Assembly: GCA_030544185.1 (NCBI GenBank)
Contig: JAUNRO010000121.1
Span: forward strand, 1 to 8,698
From: Propionibacteriaceae bacterium
GTDB lineage: Bacteria > Actinomycetota > Actinomycetes > Propionibacteriales > Propionibacteriaceae
Length of the DNA stretch: 8,698 nucleotides
Direction: 5' to 3'
Under the pieces are notes generated by a model. The model was given only the letters and a program-made list of their open reading frames with translations, had not been told where the DNA came from and did no database searches. Position 1 is the first letter of the stretch. Every line of letters begins with the position of its first letter. Positions 1 through 5,934 of this stretch are shown piece by piece. The position numbers and the translations under genes were made by a program.

Positions 1-583
1 GCAGGGTCTGGCCGACGGCTACTTCGTCCTGCCGAACACGATCAACGACTACCTGGCCGATCTGAAGCCCGAAGAGCTCACCCTCGATTCGCCGGCAGTC
101 GTCGAAGCCGTGCAGGAGGTCCAGGACCGCGTGACGACCCTGCTGTCGATCAACGGCTCCAAGACCGTCGACACCTTCCACCGCGAGCTCGGCCACATCA
201 TGTGGGAATACTGCGGCATGGAGCGCACCGAAGAGGGCCTGCGCAAGGCGATCGGCCTGATCCGGGACCTGCGCGATGAGTTCTGGCGCGACGTCAAGGT
301 CACCGGTGAGTCAGAAGAGCTGAACCAGACCCTGGAGCGGGCCGGCCGCGTCGCCGACTTCCTGGAGCTCGGCGAGCTCATGTGCATCGACGCCCTGGTG
401 CGTCGAGAGTCCTGTGGCGGTCACTTCCGGGGCGAGTCCCAGACCGAAGACGGTGAGGCGCTGCGCCATGACGACGAGTTCGCGTTCGTCTCGGCGTGGG
501 AGTTCACCGGTGGCCAGCCGATCCTGCACAAGGAGCCGCTGGAATACGAGTTCGTCGAGATGAAGCAACGGAGTTACAAGTGA
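1..583 (+). CDS. sdhA: Succinate dehydrogenase / fumarate reductase flavoprotein subunit, C-terminal part (partial at 5' end)
   Basis: This is the C-terminal 193 residues of the FAD-carrying subunit that interconverts succinate and fumarate; the frame enters at base 2. The fragment opens with a GYFVLPNTINDYLA-like stretch typical of SdhA. It then has the helical C-terminal domain (about fragment residues 35-130) and the conserved segment RRESCGGHFR (bases 401-430), followed by an acidic ESQTEDGEA stretch and the tail HKEPLEYEF ending in RSYK. This tail pattern belongs to the SdhA/FrdA type found in Actinobacteria and Bacteroidetes rather than the E. coli SdhA type. The FAD-linking histidine and the main catalytic residues lie upstream of the window. 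The stop overlaps the sdhB start by 4 bases (GTGA), so the two are co-translated. A membrane-anchor sdhC is presumably upstream, since none follows sdhB. Direction of the reaction in vivo cannot be read from sequence; propionibacteria use such an enzyme as fumarate reductase. Confidence 0.96.
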   Translation, partial: QGLADGYFVLPNTINDYLADLKPEELTLDSPAVVEAVQEVQDRVTTLLSINGSKTVDTFHRELGHIMWEYCGMERTEEGLRKAIGLIRDLRDEFWRDVKVTGESEELNQTLERAGRVADFLELGELMCIDALVRRESCGGHFRGESQTEDGEALRHDDEFAFVSAWEFTGGQPILHKEPLEYEFVEMKQRSYK

Positions 584-1332
584 AGGTCAACCTCAAGATC
601 TGGCGCCAGAAGAACAACCAGGCCCAGGGCCGGATGGAGGAATACCAGCTCGACGGGGTCTCCGACCACATGTCGTTCCTGGAGATGCTCGATCTGCTCA
701 ACGAGCAGCTCACGGCGGAGAACAAGGACCCGGTGGCCTTCGACTCCGACTGCCGCGAGGGCATCTGCGGGACCTGCGGTGTGGTGATCAACGGCGTGGC
801 CCATGGCCGCGGCCAGACCACCTATCAGACGACCACCTGCCAGTTGCACATGCGGGAGTTCCGCGACGGCGACACCATCACGGTCGAGCCGTGGAAGGCC
901 GAGGGCTTCCCGATCCTGCGCGACCTGGTTGTCGACCGCTCCTCGTTCGACAACATCATCCAGGCCGGTGGCTATATCTCCGCACCGACCGGTTCTGCGG
1001 TCGAGGCGAACTCTTTGCCGGTCAACAAGAAGGACGCCGACCACGCGTTCGACAACGCCACCTGCATCGGCTGTGGCGCGTGCGTGGCCGCGTGCCCCAA
1101 CGGCTCGGCGATGCTGTTCACCTCGGCCAAGGTGGCCCACCTGGGTCTGCTGCCGCAGGGCCAGCCCGAGCGCTGGTCCCGGGTTCTCAACATGGTCGCC
1201 GTTCATGACGAGTCCGGGTTCGGCAACTGCACCAACATCGGTGAGTGCACCGCAGTTTGCCCCAAGGGCATCCCGCTGGAGAGCATCTCGCGGCTCAACC
1301 GCGACCTGTTCACCGCCTTGCGCAAGGGCTGA
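580..1332 (+). CDS. sdhB: Succinate dehydrogenase / fumarate reductase iron-sulfur subunit
   Basis: The 250-residue iron-sulfur subunit passes electrons between the flavoprotein and the membrane quinone site. The N-terminal ferredoxin-like domain has C58, C63, C66 (SDCREGICGTCG) and C87 (TTTCQL) for the [2Fe-2S] cluster. The C-terminal domain has CIGCGACVAACP (C162, C165, C168, C172) and GNCTNIGECTAVCPKG (C217, C223, C227). By analogy with E. coli, C162/C165/C168/C227 bind [4Fe-4S] and C172/C217/C223 bind [3Fe-4S]. All cluster ligands are present. I chose the GTG at 580 because it gives the normal family N-terminus (MKVNLKIWRQ), overlaps the sdhA stop as GTGA, and has GGAG at 570-573 six bases upstream. 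The longer in-frame opening from 496 lies inside sdhA and is not plausible. The gene ends 19 bases before a perfect inverted repeat, so it is probably the last gene of the operon. Confidence 0.97.
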   Translation: MKVNLKIWRQKNNQAQGRMEEYQLDGVSDHMSFLEMLDLLNEQLTAENKDPVAFDSDCREGICGTCGVVINGVAHGRGQTTYQTTTCQLHMREFRDGDTITVEPWKAEGFPILRDLVVDRSSFDNIIQAGGYISAPTGSAVEANSLPVNKKDADHAFDNATCIGCGACVAACPNGSAMLFTSAKVAHLGLLPQGQPERWSRVLNMVAVHDESGFGNCTNIGECTAVCPKGIPLESISRLNRDLFTALRKG

Positions 1333-1351
1333 GCCCACAGCACCCGACAGC

Positions 1352-1392
1352 CGAAACGGCGCCGGTCCCCGGGCGGGATCGGCGCCGTTTCG
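1352..1392. terminator. Probable bidirectional terminator between sdhB and the lipoprotein gene
   Basis: Perfect 13-bp inverted repeat: CGAAACGGCGCCG (1352-1364) and CGGCGCCGTTTCG (1380-1392), with a 15-base loop that can itself pair partly (TCCC 1366-1369 with GGGA 1375-1378). It lies 19 bases after the sdhB stop and 12 bases past the stop of the convergent lipoprotein gene. The T run is only the TTT inside the arm, and the symmetrical AAA/TTT placement gives it to both strands. The position between two converging stops supports termination; efficiency cannot be judged from sequence. Confidence 0.8.
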
Positions 1393-1404
1393 CGTCCCGG
1401 TGGC

Positions 1405-2154
1405 TCAGCGGACCAGCTTGTCGGTGAGCGGGGTGAGACTGCGGATCATCGGATGCAGATCGTCTTCGGGGGCATCGGGCTCGGTCGACCAGTTGTTGTC
1501 CTGACCTTCGATCCGCATGACGAGCAGCGCGACCCGGTTCCCGATCACGACCACGCCTTGGCTTTCGAACTCGCCCACGTCCTCCGGGGTGGTGTAGGCC
1601 CACTCGCTCACCTGCCCGCGGGCTCCGTGGGGCACGAACACAACAGTGGGGGCGACCACCTGGTTGCCGTCCGTGCGGTTCTGGCCTTCGAGGACCAGCG
1701 TGCAGTCCGCGACCCATTCCTCCAGGGTCTCGGCGGCCTGATCGGCCACCTCGGCGGTGTCGAAGCTCATCGCGACTGCGGCGGCTTGGCCGTCGCCACC
1801 GGTCATCTCGAAGGTGCGCACCTGGATCGAGTTCGCCCCCAACGAGTCCAGCGGTGTCTGTTGGCAGACGCTCAGCTGACCAGCCCCGGTGCCGGTCGTC
1901 GTCTCCCCGGTCTCCCACTCGACCGCGTCGTTCCACTGCAGGTCGTCCGCCTCCGGCAGGTTGGCCGCACTGACCGAACCGTCCGCGTTGGGTGCAGGCA
2001 TGGAATCCGGGCTGACCTGGCCGTCCGGCTGGGGCATGGCGGCGGTGTCGCCGGGCTCCGGGCCACCGGGCGCGGGACCGCCCGGCTCGCCACTGCAGGC
2101 ACTGACGGCGAGCACAGCGGCCAGGACAAGGCTGGGCACGAGTCGCATCTTCAT
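1405..2154 (-). CDS. Secreted lipoprotein of unknown function
   Basis: A 249-residue predicted lipoprotein. Residues 1-20 form a type II signal peptide: positive start (MKMR), hydrophobic core (LVPSLVLAAVLA) and lipobox VSAC with C20 as the lipidation site. Residues 21-75 are a Pro/Gly/Asp/Ala-rich linker of low complexity. Residues 76-249 look like a folded domain with two cysteines, C97 and C151, that could form a disulfide outside the membrane. The stretch AAAVAMSFDTAEVADQAAE followed by a W and the second Cys resembles actinobacterial extracellular 'sensor-like' (PknH-C-like) domains. That resemblance is from memory and weak, so no function is assigned. The longer open frame to 2322 is rejected because it would bury the signal peptide behind 56 unrelated residues. 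No Shine-Dalgarno sequence precedes the start, but a -10 hexamer lies 7 bases upstream, suggesting a leaderless mRNA. A start at 2148 (MRLVPS) is possible. The gene is monocistronic, divergent from rplS and convergent with sdhB. Confidence 0.85.
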   Translation of the reverse strand: MKMRLVPSLVLAAVLAVSACSGEPGGPAPGGPEPGDTAAMPQPDGQVSPDSMPAPNADGSVSAANLPEADDLQWNDAVEWETGETTTGTGAGQLSVCQQTPLDSLGANSIQVRTFEMTGGDGQAAAVAMSFDTAEVADQAAETLEEWVADCTLVLEGQNRTDGNQVVAPTVVFVPHGARGQVSEWAYTTPEDVGEFESQGVVVIGNRVALLVMRIEGQDNNWSTEPDAPEDDLHPMIRSLTPLTDKLVR

Positions 2155-2190
2155 GGCGCAGAGCCTAACGCGCCGGGCGTACTGCTTGAA
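2155..2190 (-). promoter_or_regulatory. Candidate leaderless promoter of the lipoprotein gene
   Basis: On the - strand a TAGGCT hexamer (2167-2162, fitting TANNNT) ends exactly 7 bases before the ATG at 2154. TTCAAG (2190-2185, 3 of 6 matches to TTGACA) lies 17 bases further upstream. A transcript from this -10 would start at or next to the ATG. This agrees with the absence of a Shine-Dalgarno sequence; leaderless mRNAs are common in Actinobacteria. The -35 match is poor, so the call rests mainly on the -10 and its spacing. Confidence 0.4.
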
Positions 2191-2191
2191 T

Positions 2192-2221
2192 TTGGCGACG
2201 TCCGCGCGACTGTGGCAGAAT
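2192..2221 (+). promoter_or_regulatory. Candidate housekeeping promoter of rplS
   Basis: TTGGCG (2192-2197) and CAGAAT (2216-2221) are separated by 18 bases and sit in the gene-free region before rplS. The -10 is preceded by TGTGG, giving an extended -10 flavour. Transcription would start near 2228-2230 and leave a leader of about 105 bases before the rplS ATG. It partly overlaps the upstream end of the divergent lipoprotein promoter (2155-2190), so the two start regions are back to back. Confidence 0.5.
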
Positions 2222-2253
2222 CTCTCGCTGTTGCCCAGCCGAGTCTCCTGCCG

Positions 2254-2298
2254 TGGGGGGATTCGCTCGAGCTGGCGCGATTCCCCAGAGTCTTTTCT
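2254..2298 (+). promoter_or_regulatory. Terminator-like hairpin in the rplS leader (possible attenuator)
   Basis: TGGGG (2254-2258) pairs with CCCCA (2283-2287), extended by two G-T pairs. An inner CGC/GCG pairing (2264-2266 with 2275-2277) lies further in, though the intervening bases pair imperfectly. After GAG comes the T-rich run TCTTTTCT (2291-2298), as in an intrinsic terminator. It sits upstream of the rplS start within the predicted leader. Leader control of L19 is known in other bacteria, but whether this structure belongs to a described leader class cannot be decided here. Confidence 0.4.
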
Positions 2299-2300
2299 GA

Positions 2301-2318
2301 CGGTGACCTGCGGCACCG
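2301..2318 (+). promoter_or_regulatory. Small hairpin next to the rplS ribosome binding site
   Basis: CGGTG (2301-2305) and CACCG (2314-2318) form a 5-bp stem with an 8-base loop, ending two bases before the AAGGA ribosome binding site (2321-2325). It could affect access of ribosomes or bind L19, but a stem this short can arise by chance at this GC content. Confidence 0.25.
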
Positions 2319-2333
2319 GCAAGGAATACGAAC

Positions 2334-2684
2334 ATGAGCAAGCTGATCAACGAGCTCGACCAGGCCTCGCTGCGGACCGAACATCCGAAGTTCCGCGCCG
2401 GCGACTCCGTGAAGGTTCACGTGCGAGTCGTCGAGGGCAACCGGTCCCGCATCCAGGTGTTTGCCGGCGTTGTGATCGCCCGCAACGGCGGGGGGATCCA
2501 GGAGACCTTCACCGTGCGCAAGGTCAGCTTCGGCATCGGCGTGGAGCGTACCTTCCCGCTGCACAGCCCGATCATCGACAAGATCGAGGTCGAGCGTCGC
2601 GGCGATGTGCGACGGGCCAAGCTCTATTATCTGCGCGGCCGCTCCGGAAAGGCCGCCAAGATCAAGGAAAAGCGCGACAACTGA
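2334..2684 (+). CDS. rplS: 50S ribosomal protein L19 (bL19)
   Basis: A 116-residue protein of normal L19 length. It sits at the 30S-50S interface near bridge B8. The family hallmarks are visible: [20 protein letters not shown] (about 13-32), the [24 protein letters not shown] core, [22 protein letters not shown], and [20 protein letters not shown] at the C-terminus. The ATG start is preceded by AAGGA at 2321-2325, eight bases upstream. The gene has its own promoter, a structured leader and a strong terminator, so it appears monocistronic. The usual trmD/rimM partners are not adjacent upstream; an unrelated lipoprotein gene and sdhAB are there instead. Confidence 0.98.
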   Translation: MSKLINELDQASLRTEHPKFRAGDSVKVHVRVVEGNRSRIQVFAGVVIARNGGGIQETFTVRKVSFGIGVERTFPLHSPIIDKIEVERRGDVRRAKLYYLRGRSGKAAKIKEKRDN

Positions 2685-2690
2685 TGAGAA

Positions 2691-2726
2691 GATGAGGCGG
2701 TGTTGATCACCGCCTCATCGTTGTTT
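2691..2726 (+). terminator. Intrinsic terminator after rplS
   Basis: Perfect 12-bp stem GATGAGGCGGTG (2691-2702) / CACCGCCTCATC (2708-2719), 5-base loop TTGAT, followed by the T-rich GTTGTTT (2720-2726). It begins 6 bases after the rplS stop. This is the clearest factor-independent terminator in the window and separates rplS from lepB. Confidence 0.9.
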
Positions 2727-2761
2727 GGGGGCGAAGTTCGCCACTGTCGAGGGGGGACAGT

Positions 2762-3586
2762 GTGCCTGGGCGAGGAGTCGTTCTGAGCGGGGCAACAAGG
2801 TCTGGTGCGGAGAGCCCGCAGGAGGACGACACCCAGGGTGGCCCGAGGACCAAACCGAAGCAGAGCTTGGGCGCATTCCTCCTCGAGCTCGTGGTGATCG
2901 TCATCGTCGGGTTGCTGATTACCACCGCACTGCGGGCCTTCGTGTTCCAACCGTTCGAGGTGCCGTCGGGGTCGATGGAGAACACTCTGCAGGTCAACGA
3001 CAAGATCGTTGCGGTGCGGGTCATCGATTTCGCCCGAGGTGACATCATCGTCTTCCGCGACACCAACGACTGGCTCGGGCCGCAGCCCCAGAGCGGTGTG
3101 CTGCGGCGGGGCCTGGAGTTCGTGGGCGTGCTGCCCAGCTCCGCGGAGGGCCACCTCGTCAAGCGTGTCGTGGGTATGCCGGGGGACCGCGTCGCCTGCT
3201 GCGACCCGGAAGGCCGGCTGACCGTCAACGATCAGCCGCTCGACGAGAGCGCCTATCTCTATGCCGACGCGTCGGGTCAGGTGCGGCCAGCCGAGAAGCC
3301 CTTCGATGTCGTGGTGCCGGCCGGGCGCCTGTTCGTCGTGGGTGATCATCGCAACGCCTCCGGCGATTCCCGGTGCCACCTGCAGGACGTGTCCCTGCAG
3401 GGCGGACCGCCCGGGGGCCCGGCGTTCATCCCGACCGACGCCGTCATCGGCACAGTGGCGCTCATCATCGCCCCGCTCAACCGCATCCAGCGCTTCGAGA
3501 CCCCGCCCGCCTTCGCCGGCGTGCCCCAACGAGCGCAGCCACCACCGGATGAGCCTGAGCTGATCCTGGTGTCCGAGGGCTGCTGA
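2762..3586 (+). CDS. lepB: Signal peptidase I (type I leader peptidase)
   Basis: A 274-residue membrane serine protease that removes signal peptides from proteins exported by Sec and Tat. Residues 1-36 are a polar cytoplasmic segment and about 38-60 form one membrane span. The catalytic part then faces outward. Box B is PSGSMENTL with nucleophile Ser71. Box D is KRVVGMPGDRV with general base Lys134. Box E is GDHRNASGDSR at 194-204. Cys146-Cys147 and Cys205 lie in the extracellular domain, and a polar tail of about 25 residues follows the last conserved segment. The GTG start is supported by GAGGGG at 2749-2754 and by the natural distance to the membrane span. The gap after the rplS terminator is only 35 bases and holds no convincing promoter. 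The stop overlaps rnhB by one base (TGATG). Confidence 0.96.
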   Translation: MPGRGVVLSGATRSGAESPQEDDTQGGPRTKPKQSLGAFLLELVVIVIVGLLITTALRAFVFQPFEVPSGSMENTLQVNDKIVAVRVIDFARGDIIVFRDTNDWLGPQPQSGVLRRGLEFVGVLPSSAEGHLVKRVVGMPGDRVACCDPEGRLTVNDQPLDESAYLYADASGQVRPAEKPFDVVVPAGRLFVVGDHRNASGDSRCHLQDVSLQGGPPGGPAFIPTDAVIGTVALIIAPLNRIQRFETPPAFAGVPQRAQPPPDEPELILVSEGC

Positions 3587-4251
3587 TGGCCCGGTTCGTG
3601 ATCCGCCGGGATTCCGGCCTCTATGGCTATGAGCGTGCCTTGGCGCGCGCCGGGCTCGGGCCCGTTGCGGGTGCGGACGAGGCCGGCCGGGGTGCGTGTG
3701 CCGGGCCCTTGGTGGCGGCAGCGGTGGTGTTGGCCGACTCGCCCGGGCGCCGGATCGACGGGCTGAAGGATTCCAAACTGCTGACCCCCGCCCAGCGGGA
3801 GCGGGCGTACGCCGAGATCGTCGCGAAGGCGACGGCATGGTCGGTGGTCGCGCTGAGCCCGGGGGAGTGCGACCGGCTGGGGATGCACGTCGCCAACATC
3901 CAGGCGCTGCGCCGGGCGTTGCTGCGCCTCGACGTCACGCCGCGCTATGTCCTGACCGACGGCTTCGGCGTGGACGGTCTCGGCGTGCCGGGGCTTGCGG
4001 TGTGGAAGGGCGACCGGGTCGCGGCTTGTGTCGCGGCCGCCTCGATCATCGCGAAGGTCACCCGCGACCGGGTCATGGTCGAGCTCGCCGAGCGCTGGCC
4101 GGCGTACAGATTCGAGGTCCACAAGGGCTATTGCACCCCGGTCCACCAGGCTGCGCTGGACGAGCACGGGCCCTGCCCGGAGCATCGCCTGCGGTTCGAC
4201 AACGTGGTCCGTGCACTTCGTGACCAGCGGGCTAGAGTGGGGCAATCATGA
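3586..4251 (+). CDS. rnhB: Ribonuclease HII
   Basis: A 221-residue cytoplasmic endonuclease that cuts the RNA strand of RNA/DNA hybrids and single ribonucleotides embedded in DNA. The four metal-binding acids of the family are present: D31 and E32 in GADEAGRGACAGPLV, D125 in VLTDGF, and D143 in WKGDRVAACVAAASIIAKVTRD. The LKDSKLLTPAQRE motif (about 60-72) and the HKGYCTPVHQAAL region (about 179-191) also match. The ATG overlaps the lepB stop (TGATG), with GAGGG at 3575-3579 six bases before it. The stop overlaps the next start as ATGA, so lepB, rnhB and the DUF2469 gene read as one translationally coupled unit. Confidence 0.97.
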   Translation: MARFVIRRDSGLYGYERALARAGLGPVAGADEAGRGACAGPLVAAAVVLADSPGRRIDGLKDSKLLTPAQRERAYAEIVAKATAWSVVALSPGECDRLGMHVANIQALRRALLRLDVTPRYVLTDGFGVDGLGVPGLAVWKGDRVAACVAAASIIAKVTRDRVMVELAERWPAYRFEVHKGYCTPVHQAALDEHGPCPEHRLRFDNVVRALRDQRARVGQS

Positions 4252-4559
4252 GTGCCGAGGACCTGGAAGATTACGAGGCGGGGCTGGAGCTCCAGCTCTA
4301 CAAGGAATACAAATCGGTCGTCGGCATCTTCAAATATGCCGTCGAGACCGAGCGCCGGTTCTATCTGTGCAATGCGGTGGATCTGAAGGTGCGTTCCGAG
4401 GGCGGCGATGTCTATTACGAGGTGTCGATGGGCGACGCCTGGGTCTGGGACATGTATCGCCCGGCCCGCTTCGTCAAGAGCGCCAAGGTGCTGACGTTCC
4501 GCGATGTTTCCATCGAGGAGATCGTGCACAACGATCTGCAGGTGCCGGACGAGGCCTGA
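4248..4559 (+). CDS. DUF2469 family protein (Rv2901c-like), function unknown
   Basis: A 103-residue acidic soluble protein with no signal peptide or membrane span. It matches the small actinobacterial DUF2469 family, whose mycobacterial member Rv2901c also follows rnhB. Recognisable stretches are MSAEDLEDYEAGLELQLYKE at the N-terminus, FKYAVETERRFYLCNAVDL in the middle, and YYEVSMGDAWVWDMYRPARF before the C-terminal third. The start overlaps the rnhB stop (ATGA) and has GAGTGGGG at 4235-4242. Its stop at 4557-4559 directly abuts the stop of the facing FAH-family gene. No molecular function has been established that I know of; the fixed position next to rnhB and lepB is the main clue. Confidence 0.93.
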   Translation: MSAEDLEDYEAGLELQLYKEYKSVVGIFKYAVETERRFYLCNAVDLKVRSEGGDVYYEVSMGDAWVWDMYRPARFVKSAKVLTFRDVSIEEIVHNDLQVPDEA

Positions 4560-5417
4560 TCACACCAGGCGCTGGGTCATCTCCCCGACGCCCTCGATCC
4601 AGGTGTGCAGTGTCTCCCCGGACTGCAGGAACCGCTGGGGATCGCGGCCGAGCCCCACCCCCGCGGGCGTACCCGTGAAGATCACATCGCCCGGATAGAG
4701 CGTCACGTTCTCCGAGATCTTCGCCACCAGCGCCGGGACGCCGAAGATCATCTCGGAGGTGCGCCCGCACTGGACGACCTCGTCGTTGATCCGGCACCCG
4801 ATCTCGAGATCGTCGCGATTCGGCAGTTCGTCGGGGGTGACCAGGAACGGGCCCTGGGGAGCGAACCCGGGATAGGACTTGCCGAGACCGAACTGAGGCG
4901 CCGGCCCGCGCAACTGGGTGATGCGCTCGGAGAGATCCTGACCGACCGTCACACCGGCGACATGGTCCCAGGCAGTGTGCTCCTCGATGCGGTGGGCCTC
5001 GCGACCGATCACCGCGACCAGTTCGACCTCCCAGTCGACGTGGCCGCCGGAGGGCAGCCGGACCTGGGTCTCGGGACCGGTGAACGCGGAGACATATTTG
5101 GTGAACACCGGCGGCAGTTCCGTCGGCGGCTCGAAGCCCGACTCTGCGGCGTGGGCGTCGTAGTTCAGGCCGATTGCGAAAACCTGGCGTGGCTGCGGCG
5201 AGGGCGCGCCGAGGGCGGCGCGATCGAGGGGTACGCCGGAGTCGGCCTCGAGCTCGGCCTCGGCAGCCCACGCGCGGAAGTCGTCCCAGACCTCATAGAC
5301 AGCGCTCGGCGACGGCCCGAACCGCCCGGCCGAAGCGTCGGCGATGTCGATGAGGCGGTCCTCGCCACCAGCCGTGAGGACCAGGTGGGCACGATCGGCG
5401 ATATTGGCTATGCGCAT
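4560..5417 (-). CDS. Fumarylacetoacetate hydrolase (FAH) family protein
   Basis: A 285-residue cytoplasmic enzyme of the FAH superfamily, whose members cleave, hydrate or decarboxylate 2-oxo acids using a divalent metal. The catalytic domain spans about residues 75-285. Metal ligands are E130 and E132 in HVDWEVELVAVIG and D161 in VTVGQDLSER. K180 in GLGKSYPGFAPQGP, the RTSEMIF segment (219-225) and the TGTPAGVG loop (248-255) also fit. The N-terminal 70 residues resemble the smaller non-catalytic domain. Substrate cannot be assigned: similar proteins include 2-hydroxyhepta-2,4-dienedioate isomerases and acylpyruvases, and no aromatic-degradation gene is nearby. The ATG at 5417 has GAAGGAG (5431-5425) seven bases upstream. 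The gene faces DUF2469 with no intergenic base and is divergent from yraN. Its position opposite to all neighbours suggests a later insertion into this block. Confidence 0.92.
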   Translation of the reverse strand: MRIANIADRAHLVLTAGGEDRLIDIADASAGRFGPSPSAVYEVWDDFRAWAAEAELEADSGVPLDRAALGAPSPQPRQVFAIGLNYDAHAAESGFEPPTELPPVFTKYVSAFTGPETQVRLPSGGHVDWEVELVAVIGREAHRIEEHTAWDHVAGVTVGQDLSERITQLRGPAPQFGLGKSYPGFAPQGPFLVTPDELPNRDDLEIGCRINDEVVQCGRTSEMIFGVPALVAKISENVTLYPGDVIFTGTPAGVGLGRDPQRFLQSGETLHTWIEGVGEMTQRLV

Positions 5418-5472
5418 CTGTGGGCTCCTTCGTCAGTGCTGAGTCCATCATGGCCGGTCCAAAGTTGTGGAG

Positions 5473-5481
5473 TTGTCCACA
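5473..5481 (+). promoter_or_regulatory. DnaA-box-like 9-mer (TTGTCCACA)
   Basis: TTGTCCACA is the DnaA-box form preferred in high-GC actinobacteria such as Streptomyces. It lies in the gap between the divergent FAH gene and yraN. Its right half forms an inverted repeat with TGTGGA at 5466-5471 (4-base spacer). A 9-mer can occur by chance, so the call relies on the second copy 30 bases downstream. Confidence 0.45.
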
Positions 5482-5502
5482 GCGCAGAGGGAGCACGAAG
5501 CA

Positions 5503-5511
5503 CTGTCCACA
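5503..5511 (+). promoter_or_regulatory. Second DnaA-box-like 9-mer (CTGTCCACA)
   Basis: CTGTCCACA is one mismatch from the first box, in the same orientation and exactly 30 bases downstream, close to three helical turns. Both copies are followed by G, giving a shared TGTCCACAG. It lies 52 bases before the yraN start, where a regulator could act on the yraN-comM-dprA unit. I saw no convincing -10/-35 pair for yraN in the rest of the gap (5418-5562). Confidence 0.4.
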
Positions 5512-5562
5512 GGTGAGCTCCGGGGGCGGTCCGATCCGGGCCCGACCGCGCAAGGTGTCGGT

Positions 5563-5934
5563 ATGAGCGGAGTGAAACAACGCGCGGGTGCCCGTGGCGA
5601 ACAGTGGGCTGAGGAAGTGCTGACCGAGGCCGGCATGGTGATCATCGACCGGAACTGGCGGTGCCGGGCCGGAGAGATCGATCTGGTGGCGATCGACGAC
5701 GTCGAGGGGATGTCGACGCTGGTTTTCTGCGAGGTGAGGTATCGCACGGGGACGGGCTTCGGGACGCCCCTGGAGTCGATCACCCCGGAGAAGGTGCGCC
5801 GGCTGCGGCAGGCGGCGGCTCAGTGGCTGGCCGCGCACCGGGTGCGTGCGCGACAGATCCGATTGGATGCGATCGGACTGCTGGAACTGCCCGGGCGACC
5901 GCTGCAGATCGACCACATCCGAGGGATCGAGTGA
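5563..5934 (+). CDS. yraN: YraN / UPF0102 family endonuclease-like protein
   Basis: A 123-residue protein of the UPF0102 family, which has a predicted Holliday-junction-resolvase-like PD-(D/E)xK nuclease fold; its biological role is not settled. Visible are the N-terminal GARGEQWAEEVLTEAG, the GEIDLVAIDD strand with E38 and D40, the second strand LVFCEVRYR with E57, and TPEKVRRLRQAAAQWL. The E-x-K lysine usual in the family is arginine here (R59, codon AGG at 5737-5739), so catalysis may be lost. I chose ATG 5563 because it gives the standard family N-terminus and length and has AAGG at 5552-5555 seven bases upstream. The in-frame opening from 5467 would run through the DnaA-box region. The stop overlaps comM (TGATG). 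Confidence 0.92.
   Translation: MSGVKQRAGARGEQWAEEVLTEAGMVIIDRNWRCRAGEIDLVAIDDVEGMSTLVFCEVRYRTGTGFGTPLESITPEKVRRLRQAAAQWLAAHRVRARQIRLDAIGLLELPGRPLQIDHIRGIE

Noticed and set aside
574..1338. 254-codon open frame on the - strand opposite sdhB
   Set aside because: It is antisense to a gene with every cluster cysteine in place, and it has no recognisable domain or ribosome site.
1453..2337. 294-codon + strand open frame opposite the lipoprotein
   Set aside because: The - strand frame has a signal peptide, a lipobox and normal codon bias. The + frame has none and runs through the rplS promoter and leader.
2727..2761. Separate lepB promoter
   Set aside because: Only 35 bases lie between the rplS terminator and the lepB start, and no good -10/-35 pair is visible. 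lepB may rely on read-through or a promoter I cannot recognise.
2627..3838. 403-codon open frame on the - strand across lepB and rnhB
   Set aside because: It is antisense to two well-recognised genes, rich in Arg/His/Pro/Gly, and crosses the rplS terminator. Long antisense frames are expected at this GC content.
5418..5462. Promoter for the FAH gene (TTGGAC or CATGAT on the - strand)
   Set aside because: TTGGAC at 5462-5457 and CATGAT near 5452-5447 do not form a pair with acceptable spacing, so no promoter is claimed.
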